The notes beneath the pieces were generated by a model. It did not search any database. It worked only from the letters and a program-made list of their open reading frames with translations, and was not told the origin of the DNA. The position numbers were made by a program, and so were the translations under genes. 64,000 bases of DNA from Paenibacillus sonchi (GTDB lineage: Bacteria; Bacillota; Bacilli; Paenibacillales; Paenibacillaceae), in assembly GCF_016772475.1 (NCBI RefSeq), contig NZ_CP068595.1, forward strand, positions 2,542,001 to 2,606,000, written 5' to 3'. Numbering within the stretch: position 1 is the first letter of the stretch; each line of letters begins with the position of its first letter. Shown here piece by piece: positions 16,561-24,543 of the stretch.

Positions 16561-16693
16561 AAAGGAAAAAGGAAGATGCGGCGTAAATTAACGTTGAAAT
16601 CCCGGGATTCGCAGGAAATAAACGGATAAAACCATATATGTTGCTGTTTATCGGCCTATTATCTCATTCGTACGCCGGTTTTTATTTTTTTTG

Positions 16694-16740
16694 AAAAAAG
16701 GGGATTCAAGAATGATTTAGTCCTGAATCCCCTTTTTAAC
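16694..16740 (-). terminator. terminator of the glutaredoxin/bacilliredoxin operon
   Basis: AAAAAGGGGATTCA and TGAATCCCCTTTTTT arms over a 15-base loop, 55 bases after the glutaredoxin stop. It can act on both strands. Confidence 0.85.
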
Positions 16741-16792
16741 CTATGAATCCGGAAACTGCATCAGCTCTGCTGATCCAAAGAAATCCGGCGCA

Positions 16793-17032
16793 TTAACGGG
16801 CTGCTGCAATAAGCTCCTTAAGCTCAGGCAGATTGAAGCCTTTGACGGCATGCGCCCCTGCTACTGTAACTGGAACACCCATGAAACCGAGCTTTTCCAC
16901 TTCTTCCTGGTAGACCGTGCTGGTCATAACATCTCTTACTTCAAAAGGAACACCCTGCTCCTTCATCAGCTGCTTCACTTGGTTGCAGTCACTGCAGTTC
17001 GCGGTTGAATAGATAATTACAGGCTGGCTCAT
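16793..17032 (-). CDS. glutaredoxin-like protein
   Basis: 79-residue NrdH/glutaredoxin-type thiol-disulfide protein with CSDC at residues 13-16, the TVAG/GVPVT cis-Pro segment near residue 52 and GFNLPELKELI at the C-terminus. The ATG overlaps the stop of the bacilliredoxin gene by 4 bases (ATGA), so both are made from one message. It would reduce protein disulfides or mixed thiols; partner unknown. Confidence 0.85.
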   Translation of the reverse strand: MSQPVIIYSTANCSDCNQVKQLMKEQGVPFEVRDVMTSTVYQEEVEKLGFMGVPVTVAGAHAVKGFNLPELKELIAAAR

Positions 17033-17355
17033 GAGTTCACAGCTTCCTTAATGGCATCCCGGGTGATCTTCCAATGGGAGGTGTTCCAGCGGACCTCGCC
17101 GTCTTCGAGCAGGAAAATTTGCGGAGACTCATGTTTGATGCCGAAGTCCTCGGCAATCTGGTTGGAGACTGGACGGTCTTCTATCACATGGACCACGGCA
17201 GCAGGGGTGCCGGAGCTTTGGACATAGGCCCGGAATTCTTCATTGGCCTTGGCGCTGATCGGGCAGGTGGTGCTGTGCTTGAACAGCAGTTTTTTACCAG
17301 GCTGTGCAAGGTATTGATGCAATTCGTCGACACTGTGAATTTGTGCTATGGACAT
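17029..17355 (-). CDS. ytxJ: monothiol bacilliredoxin BrxC (YtxJ)
   Basis: 108-residue thioredoxin-fold protein of the YtxJ/BrxC family, which removes bacillithiol from proteins. It has the monothiol active site HSTTCPISAKA with a single Cys near residue 31, and ESPQIFLLEDGEVRWNTSHWKIT typical of the family. The ATG at 17355 follows AGGAGGGATTCCG; the longer open frame to 17514 crosses the promoter. Presence of BrxC implies that the organism uses bacillithiol. Confidence 0.9.
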   Translation of the reverse strand: MSIAQIHSVDELHQYLAQPGKKLLFKHSTTCPISAKANEEFRAYVQSSGTPAAVVHVIEDRPVSNQIAEDFGIKHESPQIFLLEDGEVRWNTSHWKITRDAIKEAVNS

Positions 17356-17381
17356 CGGAATCCCTCCTGATATTTTTAGTT

Positions 17382-17404
17382 TGCTAACAATTCGGTTGTT
17401 AACA
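17382..17404. promoter_or_regulatory. inverted repeat in the bacilliredoxin leader
   Basis: TGCTAACAA and TTGTTAACA arms around TTCGG, one mismatch, located between the -10 element and the ribosome site of the ytxJ operon. It is placed where a repressor would bind. Confidence 0.45.
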
Positions 17405-17416
17405 ATGATATTTCTG

Positions 17417-17444
17417 ATTGTAACATAGTTAAAAATTAAGTCAA
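17417..17444 (-). promoter_or_regulatory. sigma-A promoter of the bacilliredoxin operon
   Basis: On the minus strand TTGACT (17444-17439), 16-base spacer, TACAAT (17422-17417). Confidence 0.7.
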
Positions 17445-17580
17445 AAGGGAGAATCATGCCGTGCTGCCAATCCGAACAGTCCTGTGCAGGACGTTGAAAA
17501 AAGACAAGTGCCATGCTAATGTGAATGGGATAACAGCGGTAACAGGTTACTGATTCTTAAGATGAAGGAGTGTCCAATTC

Positions 17581-18303
17581 ATGAAAAGGGTCGCTTGTGT
17601 TACTGGCGCTGACCGGGGACTTGGATTTTTCCTTGTGCGCTGGCTTCTGGAGAATAAATATAAGGTGTTCGCCGGGCAGTACTTTGAGGAATCTCAAGCA
17701 CTGGAAGCGCTTCAAGCGCAATATCAGGACCATTTGGATCTGGTTCCGCTGGATATCGGCAGCAGCGAAAGCGTAAAGCGCGCAGCGCGCAGCATTGCCG
17801 GATGCACGGGTCATCTGGATCTGATTATCAACAATGCCGGAGTGATTGACCAGGCGGATGATGCCACCATACTGGTGGATATGGATGACACAGCGATGGC
17901 GCACATTTATAATATCAATACGCTCGGTTCCCTGCGGGTCAGCAATGCTTTGATCGGCCTTTTGCTGCAGGGAAAACAGAAATTAATCGTGAATATATCC
18001 TCTGAAGCCGGCAGTATCAGCCGTAACCAGCGGATTAACATGTACGGTTATTGTATGTCCAAGGCAGCGCTTAATATGCAGTCCTCCCTGATGCATAATC
18101 ATCTGCGGGTGATGGGCGGGCAGGTCATGGTCTTCCATCCAGGCTGGCTGCAGTCCTATATGAGCGGCGAGAAAGATGAGGCAGCGCCTATACCGCCTGA
18201 AGAATCTGCGGGCAAAATTATGAGTATTGTTGAGGATCACAAGGCGCATATGGGGAAGGAGCCGGTTTTTCTGGATTTTCAAGGGGACCCTTGGCCCTGG
18301 TAG
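17581..18303 (+). CDS. short-chain dehydrogenase/reductase
   Basis: 240-residue SDR oxidoreductase with a Rossmann fold. The cofactor motif TGADRGLG is at residues 8-15, NNAGV near residue 86, the catalytic Ser in NISSEAGS, and YGYCMSKAA giving the Tyr-Lys pair near residues 156-162. The ATG follows AAGGAGTGTCCAATTC. The substrate is unknown. A ThuA-like gene starts 27 bases downstream, suggesting an operon concerned with a sugar or polyol. Confidence 0.88.
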   Translation: MKRVACVTGADRGLGFFLVRWLLENKYKVFAGQYFEESQALEALQAQYQDHLDLVPLDIGSSESVKRAARSIAGCTGHLDLIINNAGVIDQADDATILVDMDDTAMAHIYNINTLGSLRVSNALIGLLLQGKQKLIVNISSEAGSISRNQRINMYGYCMSKAALNMQSSLMHNHLRVMGGQVMVFHPGWLQSYMSGEKDEAAPIPPEESAGKIMSIVEDHKAHMGKEPVFLDFQGDPWPW

Positions 18304-18330
18304 TACAACTTTTCCGGTAGAAAGGTGTGA

Positions 18331-18972
18331 ATGGAAATGGGAGAGTTAAAAGTACTTGCGCTTGGAAGCTATACGGAGGTGAAGTATCATCCGTTTGCCG
18401 GTGTGGACCGCGTTTTTGAGGAACTGTTGGGCGGAGAATTGCAGGTGACATCCACCGAAGATTACTCTTTGCTGAGTAAAGACAGCTTATCGGAATACAA
18501 GCTTGTGATAGCGTATACAGAATTTTCGGATCACAAAATACCTCCTGAACAAAGCGGCGGTTTGCTCTCTTACGTGGCAAGCGGCGGCGGACTGCTGGTG
18601 GTGCATAATGGAATCTCGCTGCAGCGCAATCAGGAGCTGGGTGTGATGCTGGGAGCCTACTTCACCCACCATCCGGCGTACACCTCTCTTCAAATGACGG
18701 TCCCCGCAACCGGGCATCCGATTATGGAGGGAATCACTGATTTTGTGATGGAGGACGAGCCGTATTATTTTGACATGCAGCCGCATTTTGAAACGACAAT
18801 ACTGGCAGAGTATCCGCACGGGGGTGCTATGCGGCCCGCAGCCTGGTGTCATGAATTCGGCCAAGGGCGCGTTGTCTATTTGATGCCAGGCCATCATCTT
18901 GCTTCCTTTTCGGTCGAACCCTTCCGGAAGATGATTAAGCGAGGCGGTCTATGGGCAGCAGGATTGCTGTAG
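18331..18972 (+). CDS. ThuA-like (trehalose utilisation) protein
   Basis: 213-residue protein with the class I amidotransferase-like fold of the ThuA family. Family blocks are KVLALGSY near the start, GGGLLVVHNGI near residue 88, YFTHHP near residue 111, and GQGRVVYLMPGHHLASF near residue 182. Members act in trehalose/sucrose oxidation products or are of unknown function. The ATG is preceded by GAAAGGTGTGA. Its place behind an SDR gene supports a role in carbohydrate oxidation, by inference. Confidence 0.8.
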   Translation: MEMGELKVLALGSYTEVKYHPFAGVDRVFEELLGGELQVTSTEDYSLLSKDSLSEYKLVIAYTEFSDHKIPPEQSGGLLSYVASGGGLLVVHNGISLQRNQELGVMLGAYFTHHPAYTSLQMTVPATGHPIMEGITDFVMEDEPYYFDMQPHFETTILAEYPHGGAMRPAAWCHEFGQGRVVYLMPGHHLASFSVEPFRKMIKRGGLWAAGLL

Positions 18973-19136
18973 CTTTTGCCATGGCGACGAAGTGTATAAG
19001 ATAAGCGGTATGATGGTGAGTCCTGCTGAAGCCTTGGGGAGAGGTTGGGGTTTTGGGTTTTGCTCCCGCTGCCGGGAAGCAAGGGGCTTGCGGGACTACA
19101 ACGGATGAGCATCGCACTAAAGCTGAATAAAAACTC

Positions 19137-19168
19137 TTGACCCTGACACTGGTGTCAGGGTTTATACT
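19137..19168 (+). promoter_or_regulatory. MerR-type promoter with palindrome in a 20-bp spacer
   Basis: TTGACC at 19137-19142 and TATACT at 19163-19168 are 20 bases apart. The spacer holds the perfect palindrome CCCTGACAC-TG-GTGTCAGGG (19141-19160). A lengthened spacer with a central palindrome is the hallmark of promoters twisted into shape by MerR activators; the MerR gene starts 42 bases downstream. Confidence 0.88.
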
Positions 19169-19209
19169 GTGATCAGACCATTTCTCATGAACCCCGGGGA
19201 GAACATGCC

Positions 19210-19572
19210 ATGAAAATAGGTGAGCTTGCAGAACGGACGGGTGTCAGCATCCGGTCACTGCGATATTATGAGCGTCAGGGTCTGATTACCCCGCTCCGTA
19301 AGGCCAATGGATACCGCGAGTATTCAGCGCTGGCCGTGGAGACGGTGGAGACGATCAAGCTGTATTTGAATCTGGGTTTGTCGACGGAGGAAATCGCCGG
19401 TTTTTTAAATTGTGTGCTGATGAAAAAAGAGGCCTTCTGTGCGGATGTGATGCCGCTGTACCGCAGCAAGCTGGAGGACATTGAATGCCAGCTGCTGCAG
19501 CTGAACCAGATCAAGTCAAATCTGGAGGAGAGGATTGCCTCCATTCAGCAGGAGCAGAGGGAAACAGAATGA
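19210..19572 (+). CDS. MerR family regulator
   Basis: 120-residue regulator with the MerR winged helix at residues 1-70 (KIGELAERTGVSIRSLRYYERQGLI, NGYREYS) and a dimerising coiled coil at about 80-117. Two cysteines (68 and 77) at the junction could sense metal, thiol or oxidant stress. The palindrome in the 20-base spacer of its own promoter indicates autoregulation. A thioredoxin gene follows 34 bases downstream on the same transcript, supporting a redox signal. Confidence 0.9.
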   Translation: MKIGELAERTGVSIRSLRYYERQGLITPLRKANGYREYSALAVETVETIKLYLNLGLSTEEIAGFLNCVLMKKEAFCADVMPLYRSKLEDIECQLLQLNQIKSNLEERIASIQQEQRETE

Positions 19573-19606
19573 CCTGAACGATACAGAATGGGACGAGGAG
19601 GAATTA

Positions 19607-19945
19607 ATGATGGCTGTTATAATTACGGAACATGCCGATACGCTGCGGCTGCGGTTGCACGAAGGAGGGACTGTACTGGTAGATTACGGCGCCCCTTGGT
19701 GCCCGCCTTGCCAGACGCTTCTGCCGATCCTGGAGGAGCTGGATGAGGAGTATGGCAGCAATGTCACGATTCTTAAAGTGAATTGTGATGTTCTGCCGGA
19801 GCTGGCTGCAGAAGCAGGAGTCATGGGCCTGCCTACCGTGATCGTATATAACGGGGGACAGCCTATGGAAAAGCTGGTAGGCCTGCGGCCGAAATCAGCC
19901 TATCAGGGTGTGCTGGACCGCTTTGCCGCCGCGAACAGCCGGTAA
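19607..19945 (+). CDS. thioredoxin-like protein with CPPC active site
   Basis: 112-residue thioredoxin fold. The active site is WCPPC (Cys32, Cys35) instead of the usual WCGPC, which should change redox potential. The cis-proline is in GLPTVIVY. The ATG at 19607 follows GAGGAGGAATTA; the longer frame upstream overlaps the MerR gene. It is the second gene of the MerR operon, so it is probably induced by that regulator. Confidence 0.88.
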   Translation: MMAVIITEHADTLRLRLHEGGTVLVDYGAPWCPPCQTLLPILEELDEEYGSNVTILKVNCDVLPELAAEAGVMGLPTVIVYNGGQPMEKLVGLRPKSAYQGVLDRFAAANSR

Positions 19946-19969
19946 TAGCAACCGCGCGGCGGAGGTGCA

Positions 19970-20041
19970 ACAACGGCAAAAGTGCCGTTGATTTCAGGAG
20001 AATTGGGCTGCGGGGCCAAGTGCGAGACAGTGCCGTTGTTT
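19970..20041. repeat. isolated AACAACGGCA/TGCCGTTG hairpin
   Basis: ACAACGGCA and TGCCGTTGA arms around an AAAG loop, followed 45 bases later by a second half-copy GTGCCGTTGTT. The arms are those of the 51-bp repeat arrays at 40342 and 61905. Confidence 0.55.
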
Positions 20042-20071
20042 TGGAGGATAAAATCATCCTTTTTAAATGAC

Positions 20072-20114
20072 AAAAAGGGAGGAAGCCGCATGTGCTGGCT
20101 TCCCCCTTATTTTG
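20072..20114. terminator. terminator between thioredoxin and CHAD genes
   Basis: AAAAAGGGAGGAAGCC and GGCTTCCCCCTTATTT arms over a 9-base loop, usable from both strands. Confidence 0.75.
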
Positions 20115-20162
20115 CATAAAAATATGGGCTGAACTAAAAAATGAATTAGGAGATGAAATATC

Positions 20163-21050
20163 TCAAGTGCCGGGGAATTGAACGACCTCATTGTGGTGCA
20201 ACGCTTCAAGAACTTCAGCACTGAGGCTGTCTGTGAATTCAGTCCAAACCTTGCGGCCGGCCCCCAGCTCCTCACGTCCGATGGATTGGAGAATTTCCAG
20301 CCATACCCGTTTATCGTTAATGATGCCGAGCTGTTCCTGAATTTCTTTGTAAATATCTTCATGGGCATGAAATTTCTGACTCAACGCAAAGCTCGCAGCA
20401 CTGGCGGTATACCGCAGTTCCTTAGCGGCGATCCGCAGCTCATGCAGCGCGTCGAAAGACTCTTTGGATTCGGCCTCGGGACCCTTGAACAGGGTTTTGC
20501 AGGCCTTTTTCTTCTGCTCGAATGCGACCTCAAGCTCGCGCATGACGACATTCGCATCTTTTTTGGCGGCCAGTCCTTCGAGATCGCGGCTAAGAAAGGC
20601 CTCCCACTGCCCGTTTAGCGCTTGGCCGCTCAGCTTGGGCAGCTCGGCCGCCAGCTTCTTGCGGTACTTTTTCCGCTTAACCTTTTGATGACGGATGACA
20701 GCCTTCAGCAGCTTGGCGGTTTTGGCTTCCCCGGCCTCCTTGGCCTGATGATGTCTATCCTTAAAGGATTCGATCAGCACATCGGCGTCCCTGACCTTGC
20801 CGAGCCTTTTTTGCGCCTGCTTGAAGGCGCTGTACAGATCTGCTGTAACCAGATGCTCCGGGTCGAGTATGGACAGCAGCGTCAGCAGCTTGCGGCAGTT
20901 CACTCTGGCCTGATGAATATCCTCATCCCCGAATGCTTCCAGCGCGTCTTTGCTGTAATCACAAAAGTTGATATATAGCTTGTTCAGCGCCAGCTCCCAC
21001 TGCCTGGCTTTGCTGTTTTGCCGTTCCTTCACTACTTGCAGGTCTGTCAT
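20163..21050 (-). CDS. CHAD domain protein
   Basis: 295-residue alpha-helical protein of the CHAD family, with the conserved pattern VHQARVNCRKLLTLLSIL-like (IHQARVNCRKLL near residue 45), KVRDADVLIESF near residue 88, and LHELRIAAKELRYTA near residue 205. CHAD domains bind polyphosphate, and free-standing ones often associate with polyphosphate granules or CYTH phosphatases. It is basic and Lys-rich, as expected. The ATG has AAGGAGTGATGCCGC in front. It is a single-gene unit. Confidence 0.88.
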   Translation of the reverse strand: MTDLQVVKERQNSKARQWELALNKLYINFCDYSKDALEAFGDEDIHQARVNCRKLLTLLSILDPEHLVTADLYSAFKQAQKRLGKVRDADVLIESFKDRHHQAKEAGEAKTAKLLKAVIRHQKVKRKKYRKKLAAELPKLSGQALNGQWEAFLSRDLEGLAAKKDANVVMRELEVAFEQKKKACKTLFKGPEAESKESFDALHELRIAAKELRYTASAASFALSQKFHAHEDIYKEIQEQLGIINDKRVWLEILQSIGREELGAGRKVWTEFTDSLSAEVLEALHHNEVVQFPGT

Positions 21051-21327
21051 GCGGCATCACTCCTTAGAGGGTTGTGTCTTGCATGAACTCTGGTGGCAGC
21101 TACTGTGCTAATACCTTAAGGATAACGCTATCATGGCCTCATTTCAAATACGGATCGCAGGAGGCTTCGCTGCCGGACTGCTCATCGGTTACAATAGGAA
21201 TATGGCCGGTATTCTTATAATAAGACAAGAAAACGGAACGTTCGACAGCAGCTTTCAAGGTGCAATGGGCTATATGCCGCATTTTTCGGAAAAGAAGGAA
21301 GCCAATGGACTGCGGGAGGGTGTATAG

Positions 21328-22680
21328 ATGAACGGGGAATATAAAGAGCAGGACCAGTGTGAGGCAAGGGCAGGAGCCCGGGACGGGAATGGCGCAGGGA
21401 CAAGTGCAAGGACAGAAGCAGAGGCTGGTGGGGGAGACCGGGCAGGAGCAAGTGAAGGAACCAGGAAAGAGCAAGTAATAGGGCAAGTTATAAGGCAAGT
21501 TGATGAGCAAAGTCACTTTGAAGGACAAGGACAAGGACAAGGACAAGTGCAGGGGCAGGAAGAGGGACGAGGGCAAGTGGAGGGTGAGGGACAAGGACAG
21601 GGACTAGTGCAAGGACAAGGAGAAATGCAAGAACAAGTGCAGGAGCGAGGACAGGTGCCAGGACAAGTGCAGGGACAAGTGCAGGAGCAAGGACAAGTGC
21701 AAGGGAGGGTGCGAGGACAGGTGCCGGGACTAGTGCGAGGACAAATGCAGGGACAGGTATTAACGGGGATGCTCCCGCCGGTGATGGTGCTTTTTGAGCA
21801 CTTGGCGGAACTGGATGTATCACCGGGAAGCGGGGGTTCCGGTATTCCCGGGAGTGAAGCCGCAGGGGCATTAAATCCTGCGGTGGAGCCAGGCGGAGAC
21901 ATGCTGCTCCCGTTTGCGTTCGAAGAGACGCTCTGCCGGGATGTAGGGACGGGCCTCATTCCGCCGTCAGTACATCTGTGGAGCCATCCCGGTGGCGTTG
22001 CCCTGGGCCTGCGGGACAGCAAGCTGCCCCGGGCGGCTGAGGCGATGGCCGAACTGGAGGGGAAGGGCTACCGCACGGCGGTCCGGCATTCCGGCGGCGC
22101 GGCTGTGCCGCTGGATGCCGGGGTCGTCAACGTGTCGCTGCTGCTCCGCAAAAGTCCGGGGAAGCTGGACTTCCACGACGATTTCCGGCTGCTGGCTTCG
22201 CTGATCACAGAAGCCGTCGCGGTCAGCCATCCGCAGGCGGCGGCACAGATCCAGGCGGGCGAGGTCGCCGGATCATATTGCCCGGGCGATTTCGATTTGG
22301 CCATCGGCGGCCGCAAATTCTGCGGCATTGCCCAGCGCAGGCAGAGCAGCGCGTACTTCGTGCACGCGTTCGTAATCGTCTCCGGCTCCGGGCTGGAGCG
22401 CGGGCAGTTGATCCGCGGCTTCTACGATACTGCCGCGGACGGGGCTGACGCGCTTGCTTATCCGCGCGTCAGCCCGCAGACCCTGGCCGCGCTCGGCGAG
22501 CTTGGCGGACCGGCTTCGGCGGCAGTGTTCGCCGAAGGATTCCGCCTGGCCCTGGCCCGGCGCGGCGTCCATCTGCAGTCTGCCGGCCAGCTGCGGCATA
22601 CTGCAGGGTACAGCCTCCAGTACGCTGATCCGCGCGTACTGGAGGCCGCAAGGGTGCTGCGGGAGCGCTACGCCCGCTAG
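21328..22680 (+). CDS. lipL: octanoyl-[GcvH]:protein N-octanoyltransferase with Gly-Gln-rich N-terminal extension
   Basis: 450 residues against about 280 for Bacillus LipL, which moves octanoyl groups from GcvH to E2 subunits during lipoate synthesis. Residues about 155-450 match LipL: RHSGGAAV near 253, the catalytic Cys318 in GSYCPGDFDLAIGGRK, and GIAQRR. Residues 1-145 are extra: a Gly/Ala/Glu-rich start and then about 80 residues of GQ, GQVQ and GQVP repeats. The ATG at 21328 has a good GGGAGGGTG site, so the extension should be translated. Its function is unknown; it may be a dispensable expansion. Confidence 0.85.
   Translation: MNGEYKEQDQCEARAGARDGNGAGTSARTEAEAGGGDRAGASEGTRKEQVIGQVIRQVDEQSHFEGQGQGQGQVQGQEEGRGQVEGEGQGQGLVQGQGEMQEQVQERGQVPGQVQGQVQEQGQVQGRVRGQVPGLVRGQMQGQVLTGMLPPVMVLFEHLAELDVSPGSGGSGIPGSEAAGALNPAVEPGGDMLLPFAFEETLCRDVGTGLIPPSVHLWSHPGGVALGLRDSKLPRAAEAMAELEGKGYRTAVRHSGGAAVPLDAGVVNVSLLLRKSPGKLDFHDDFRLLASLITEAVAVSHPQAAAQIQAGEVAGSYCPGDFDLAIGGRKFCGIAQRRQSSAYFVHAFVIVSGSGLERGQLIRGFYDTAADGADALAYPRVSPQTLAALGELGGPASAAVFAEGFRLALARRGVHLQSAGQLRHTAGYSLQYADPRVLEAARVLRERYAR
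21523..21760 (+). repeat. GGACAAGTGCAG minisatellite inside lipL
   Basis: About twenty degenerate 6- and 12-base units of GGACAA and GTGCAG, all in frame, encoding the GQ/VQ repeats of the LipL extension. Confidence 0.85.
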
Positions 22681-22750
22681 CAGCCTGGGCCGGTTGCATA
22701 GGGAACCGGCCCTTCCCATAGCCGGTGAAAAGGAACATCACCGGCAACCC

Positions 22751-22800
22751 CAAAAGTGCCGCACTTCTGCTGATGAATTCAGCGGGTGCGGCACTTTTGG
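22751..22800. terminator. terminator after lipL
   Basis: CAAAAGTGCCGCAC and GTGCGGCACTTTTGG arms over a 21-base loop, 70 bases after lipL. A smaller hairpin of GGGCCGGTT and AACCGGCCC precedes it at 22687-22713. Confidence 0.6.
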
Positions 22801-22904
22801 CAATCTAAGAAGGGATGCTTGCAATTCAGGTGCTAAATGCGTTTTCTCTGTCGAAAAAGGTCTCGTGCGGGAGCCGGGAAGGATGGCCTATGTGTTGCTG
22901 GGGT

Positions 22905-23100
22905 CTAAGTGGAATTAGGATAACTAAATAGGCCAGAACCTGTTCCACAGCCTTATTTAGTGGGAATTTGTATCCTTATTTCCGGCGAATCTGCTGCATG
23001 CAGAGCCAATCCGCCGATTTAAGTGTACTTTTTCCCACTGGGGACCCACTGGCAGACAAAAGGCTCAGATTAGGTCTACTTTTTTCCACTTGGGTCAGCT
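22905..23100. repeat. TTAGTGG/CCACTTA-family repeats, second cluster
   Basis: Several half-sites and palindromes such as CTAAGTGGAATTAGG, TTATTTAGTGGGAATTTG and TCTACTTTTTTCCACTTGGG, related to the cluster at 1945-2165. The gap 22681-23125 holds no gene I can support. Confidence 0.55.
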
Positions 23101-23125
23101 GCAATCAGGATTCCGGGCCGGCAGA

Positions 23126-23905
23126 TTACTGGTACAGCTCCGGCCTCCGGTCGGGAAAAACCGGAATCTGCGCCCGGACCTCCCGCACCTTCTGCAAATC
23201 TATCTCACCGCGCAGAATCTCCTCCCCTCCCGAGGCTTCGCAGATTACCTCTCCCCATGGATCGATGATCATCGAATGGCCTGCAAAAGTGTTGGACGGG
23301 TCCTCGCCTGCACGGTTGCACGCTATGACATAACATTGGTTTTCAATGGCCCGGCTGATCAGCAGGGCACGCCAATGGGCGAGACGCGGCAGCGGCCATT
23401 CGGCGCTGATGAACAGTATCTCGGCACCGGACGCTGTATGGGCACGGACCCATTCGGGAAAGCGGATATCATAGCAGATCAGCCCGGCGCAGCTTGCTCC
23501 GTCCAGGGTGAACAACCCTTTGGCTGCCCCGGGCTGCAGGTACAGATGTTCATCCATCAGCCGGAACAGATGCAGCTTGCTGTACTCCCCGGCGAGTTCC
23601 CCGGTACGGCTGAATACATACATGCTGTTGGTAATGCCGCTGTCATGCCTGCTGGCAACGGAGCCGGCTACAATATGGATGCCAAGCTCGCGGGCTAAGC
23701 CGGACATCAACGCCTTGGTGGCATTCCCCTCAGGATCGGCGATTTCGGCCAGCCGGGTTAAATCATAACCGGTCGTCCACAGCTCCGGGAGGATCACACA
23801 ATCCGTCCCTTGAGCGGCGGCCTCGCGGATTTTGCGTTCTGCCGCAGCATAATTCACCTGGGGATTGCCGAATGCTATATCGAGCTGAAGCAGGGAGATT
23901 TTCAT
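23126..23905 (-). CDS. mtnU: carbon-nitrogen hydrolase MtnU
   Basis: 259-residue nitrilase-superfamily amidase, close throughout to Bacillus MtnU (also 259 residues), which is placed in methionine salvage as an omega-amidase for ketoglutaramate. The catalytic triad is visible: Glu41 in LPELWTTGYDL, Lys110 in YSKLHLF and Cys144 in ICYDIRFPEW. The end ISAEWPLPRLAHWRALL is typical. The ATG follows AAAGGAGCCTGTTC. The cognate transaminase gene mtnE lies 1.6 kb away on the other strand. Confidence 0.9.
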   Translation of the reverse strand: MKISLLQLDIAFGNPQVNYAAAERKIREAAAQGTDCVILPELWTTGYDLTRLAEIADPEGNATKALMSGLARELGIHIVAGSVASRHDSGITNSMYVFSRTGELAGEYSKLHLFRLMDEHLYLQPGAAKGLFTLDGASCAGLICYDIRFPEWVRAHTASGAEILFISAEWPLPRLAHWRALLISRAIENQCYVIACNRAGEDPSNTFAGHSMIIDPWGEVICEASGGEEILRGEIDLQKVREVRAQIPVFPDRRPELYQ

Positions 23906-23995
23906 GAACAGGCTCCTTTTTCTATGAATTAGGTTAATTTGATTCTACGGGGAAGCGGCTGGCCCGGCAAGAATGAAATGGATTGCAAATATTAG

Positions 23996-24024
23996 TTGAC
24001 GGGTCAAGGATAAAGGTGTAAAGT
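23996..24024 (+). promoter_or_regulatory. promoter of the marR-nitroreductase operon
   Basis: TTGACG at 23996-24001, 17 bases, TAAAGT at 24019-24024, 51 bases before the TTG start. Confidence 0.6.
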
Positions 24025-24075
24025 GATGGATGTCAAAAAGATTTTGCACAATCTATTTGTGTTAGGAGGTTAATC

Positions 24076-24510
24076 TTGACTGAATATCTGTCTGAGAAAG
24101 ACCGTATTTTTGAACGTCTGCAGGCGCTGAACAAAGCAATTACGCCAACCTTCGAGCGCTGTGCGGGGATTAGTCCTACCCGGCTCCGTCTGCTTCATGA
24201 GCTGTTCCAGGTTGCTGAGATCAGCCAGATTTCCCTGCAAAAGCATGTGGATATCGACGCTGCGGCTGTCACCCGCCATCTGAAGGGACTGGAAGAGAAC
24301 GGTATGGTCTCCCGGCGCAATAATCCCGATGACAACAGAGTGACTCTAGTCTCACTAACTGCGCAGGGCAGAGATAAAATCCGTTCTTACAGGGAAGAGA
24401 AGAGCCGTTTTATTGCCAATTTGCTCGCAGGGTTTAATGAACAGGAGCGCGCTGCGCTCGCGGATATGCTTGCCCGGCTGCAATATAATATCAATTTGCT
24501 GCAGCCATAA
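24076..24510 (+). CDS. MarR family regulator
   Basis: 144-residue MarR-type winged-helix regulator. The recognition region ISQISLQKHVDIDAAAVTRHLKGLEENGMVSRRNNPDDNRVTLVSLT spans about residues 52-98, with helical dimerisation segments at both ends. The start is TTG at 24076 after a perfect TTAGGAGGT. It heads an operon with a nitroreductase and an ABM monooxygenase, the usual layout for sensors of quinones or electrophiles. Confidence 0.9.
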   Translation: MTEYLSEKDRIFERLQALNKAITPTFERCAGISPTRLRLLHELFQVAEISQISLQKHVDIDAAAVTRHLKGLEENGMVSRRNNPDDNRVTLVSLTAQGRDKIRSYREEKSRFIANLLAGFNEQERAALADMLARLQYNINLLQP

Positions 24511-24543
24511 ACTATAAACCAACCTCAAAGGAGCTTGTTATTT

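Noticed and set aside
21133..21327. 64-residue open frame directly upstream of lipL
   Set aside because: It ends next to the lipL start, but the ribosome site is weak and distant and no domain is visible. A leader gene is possible but unsupported.
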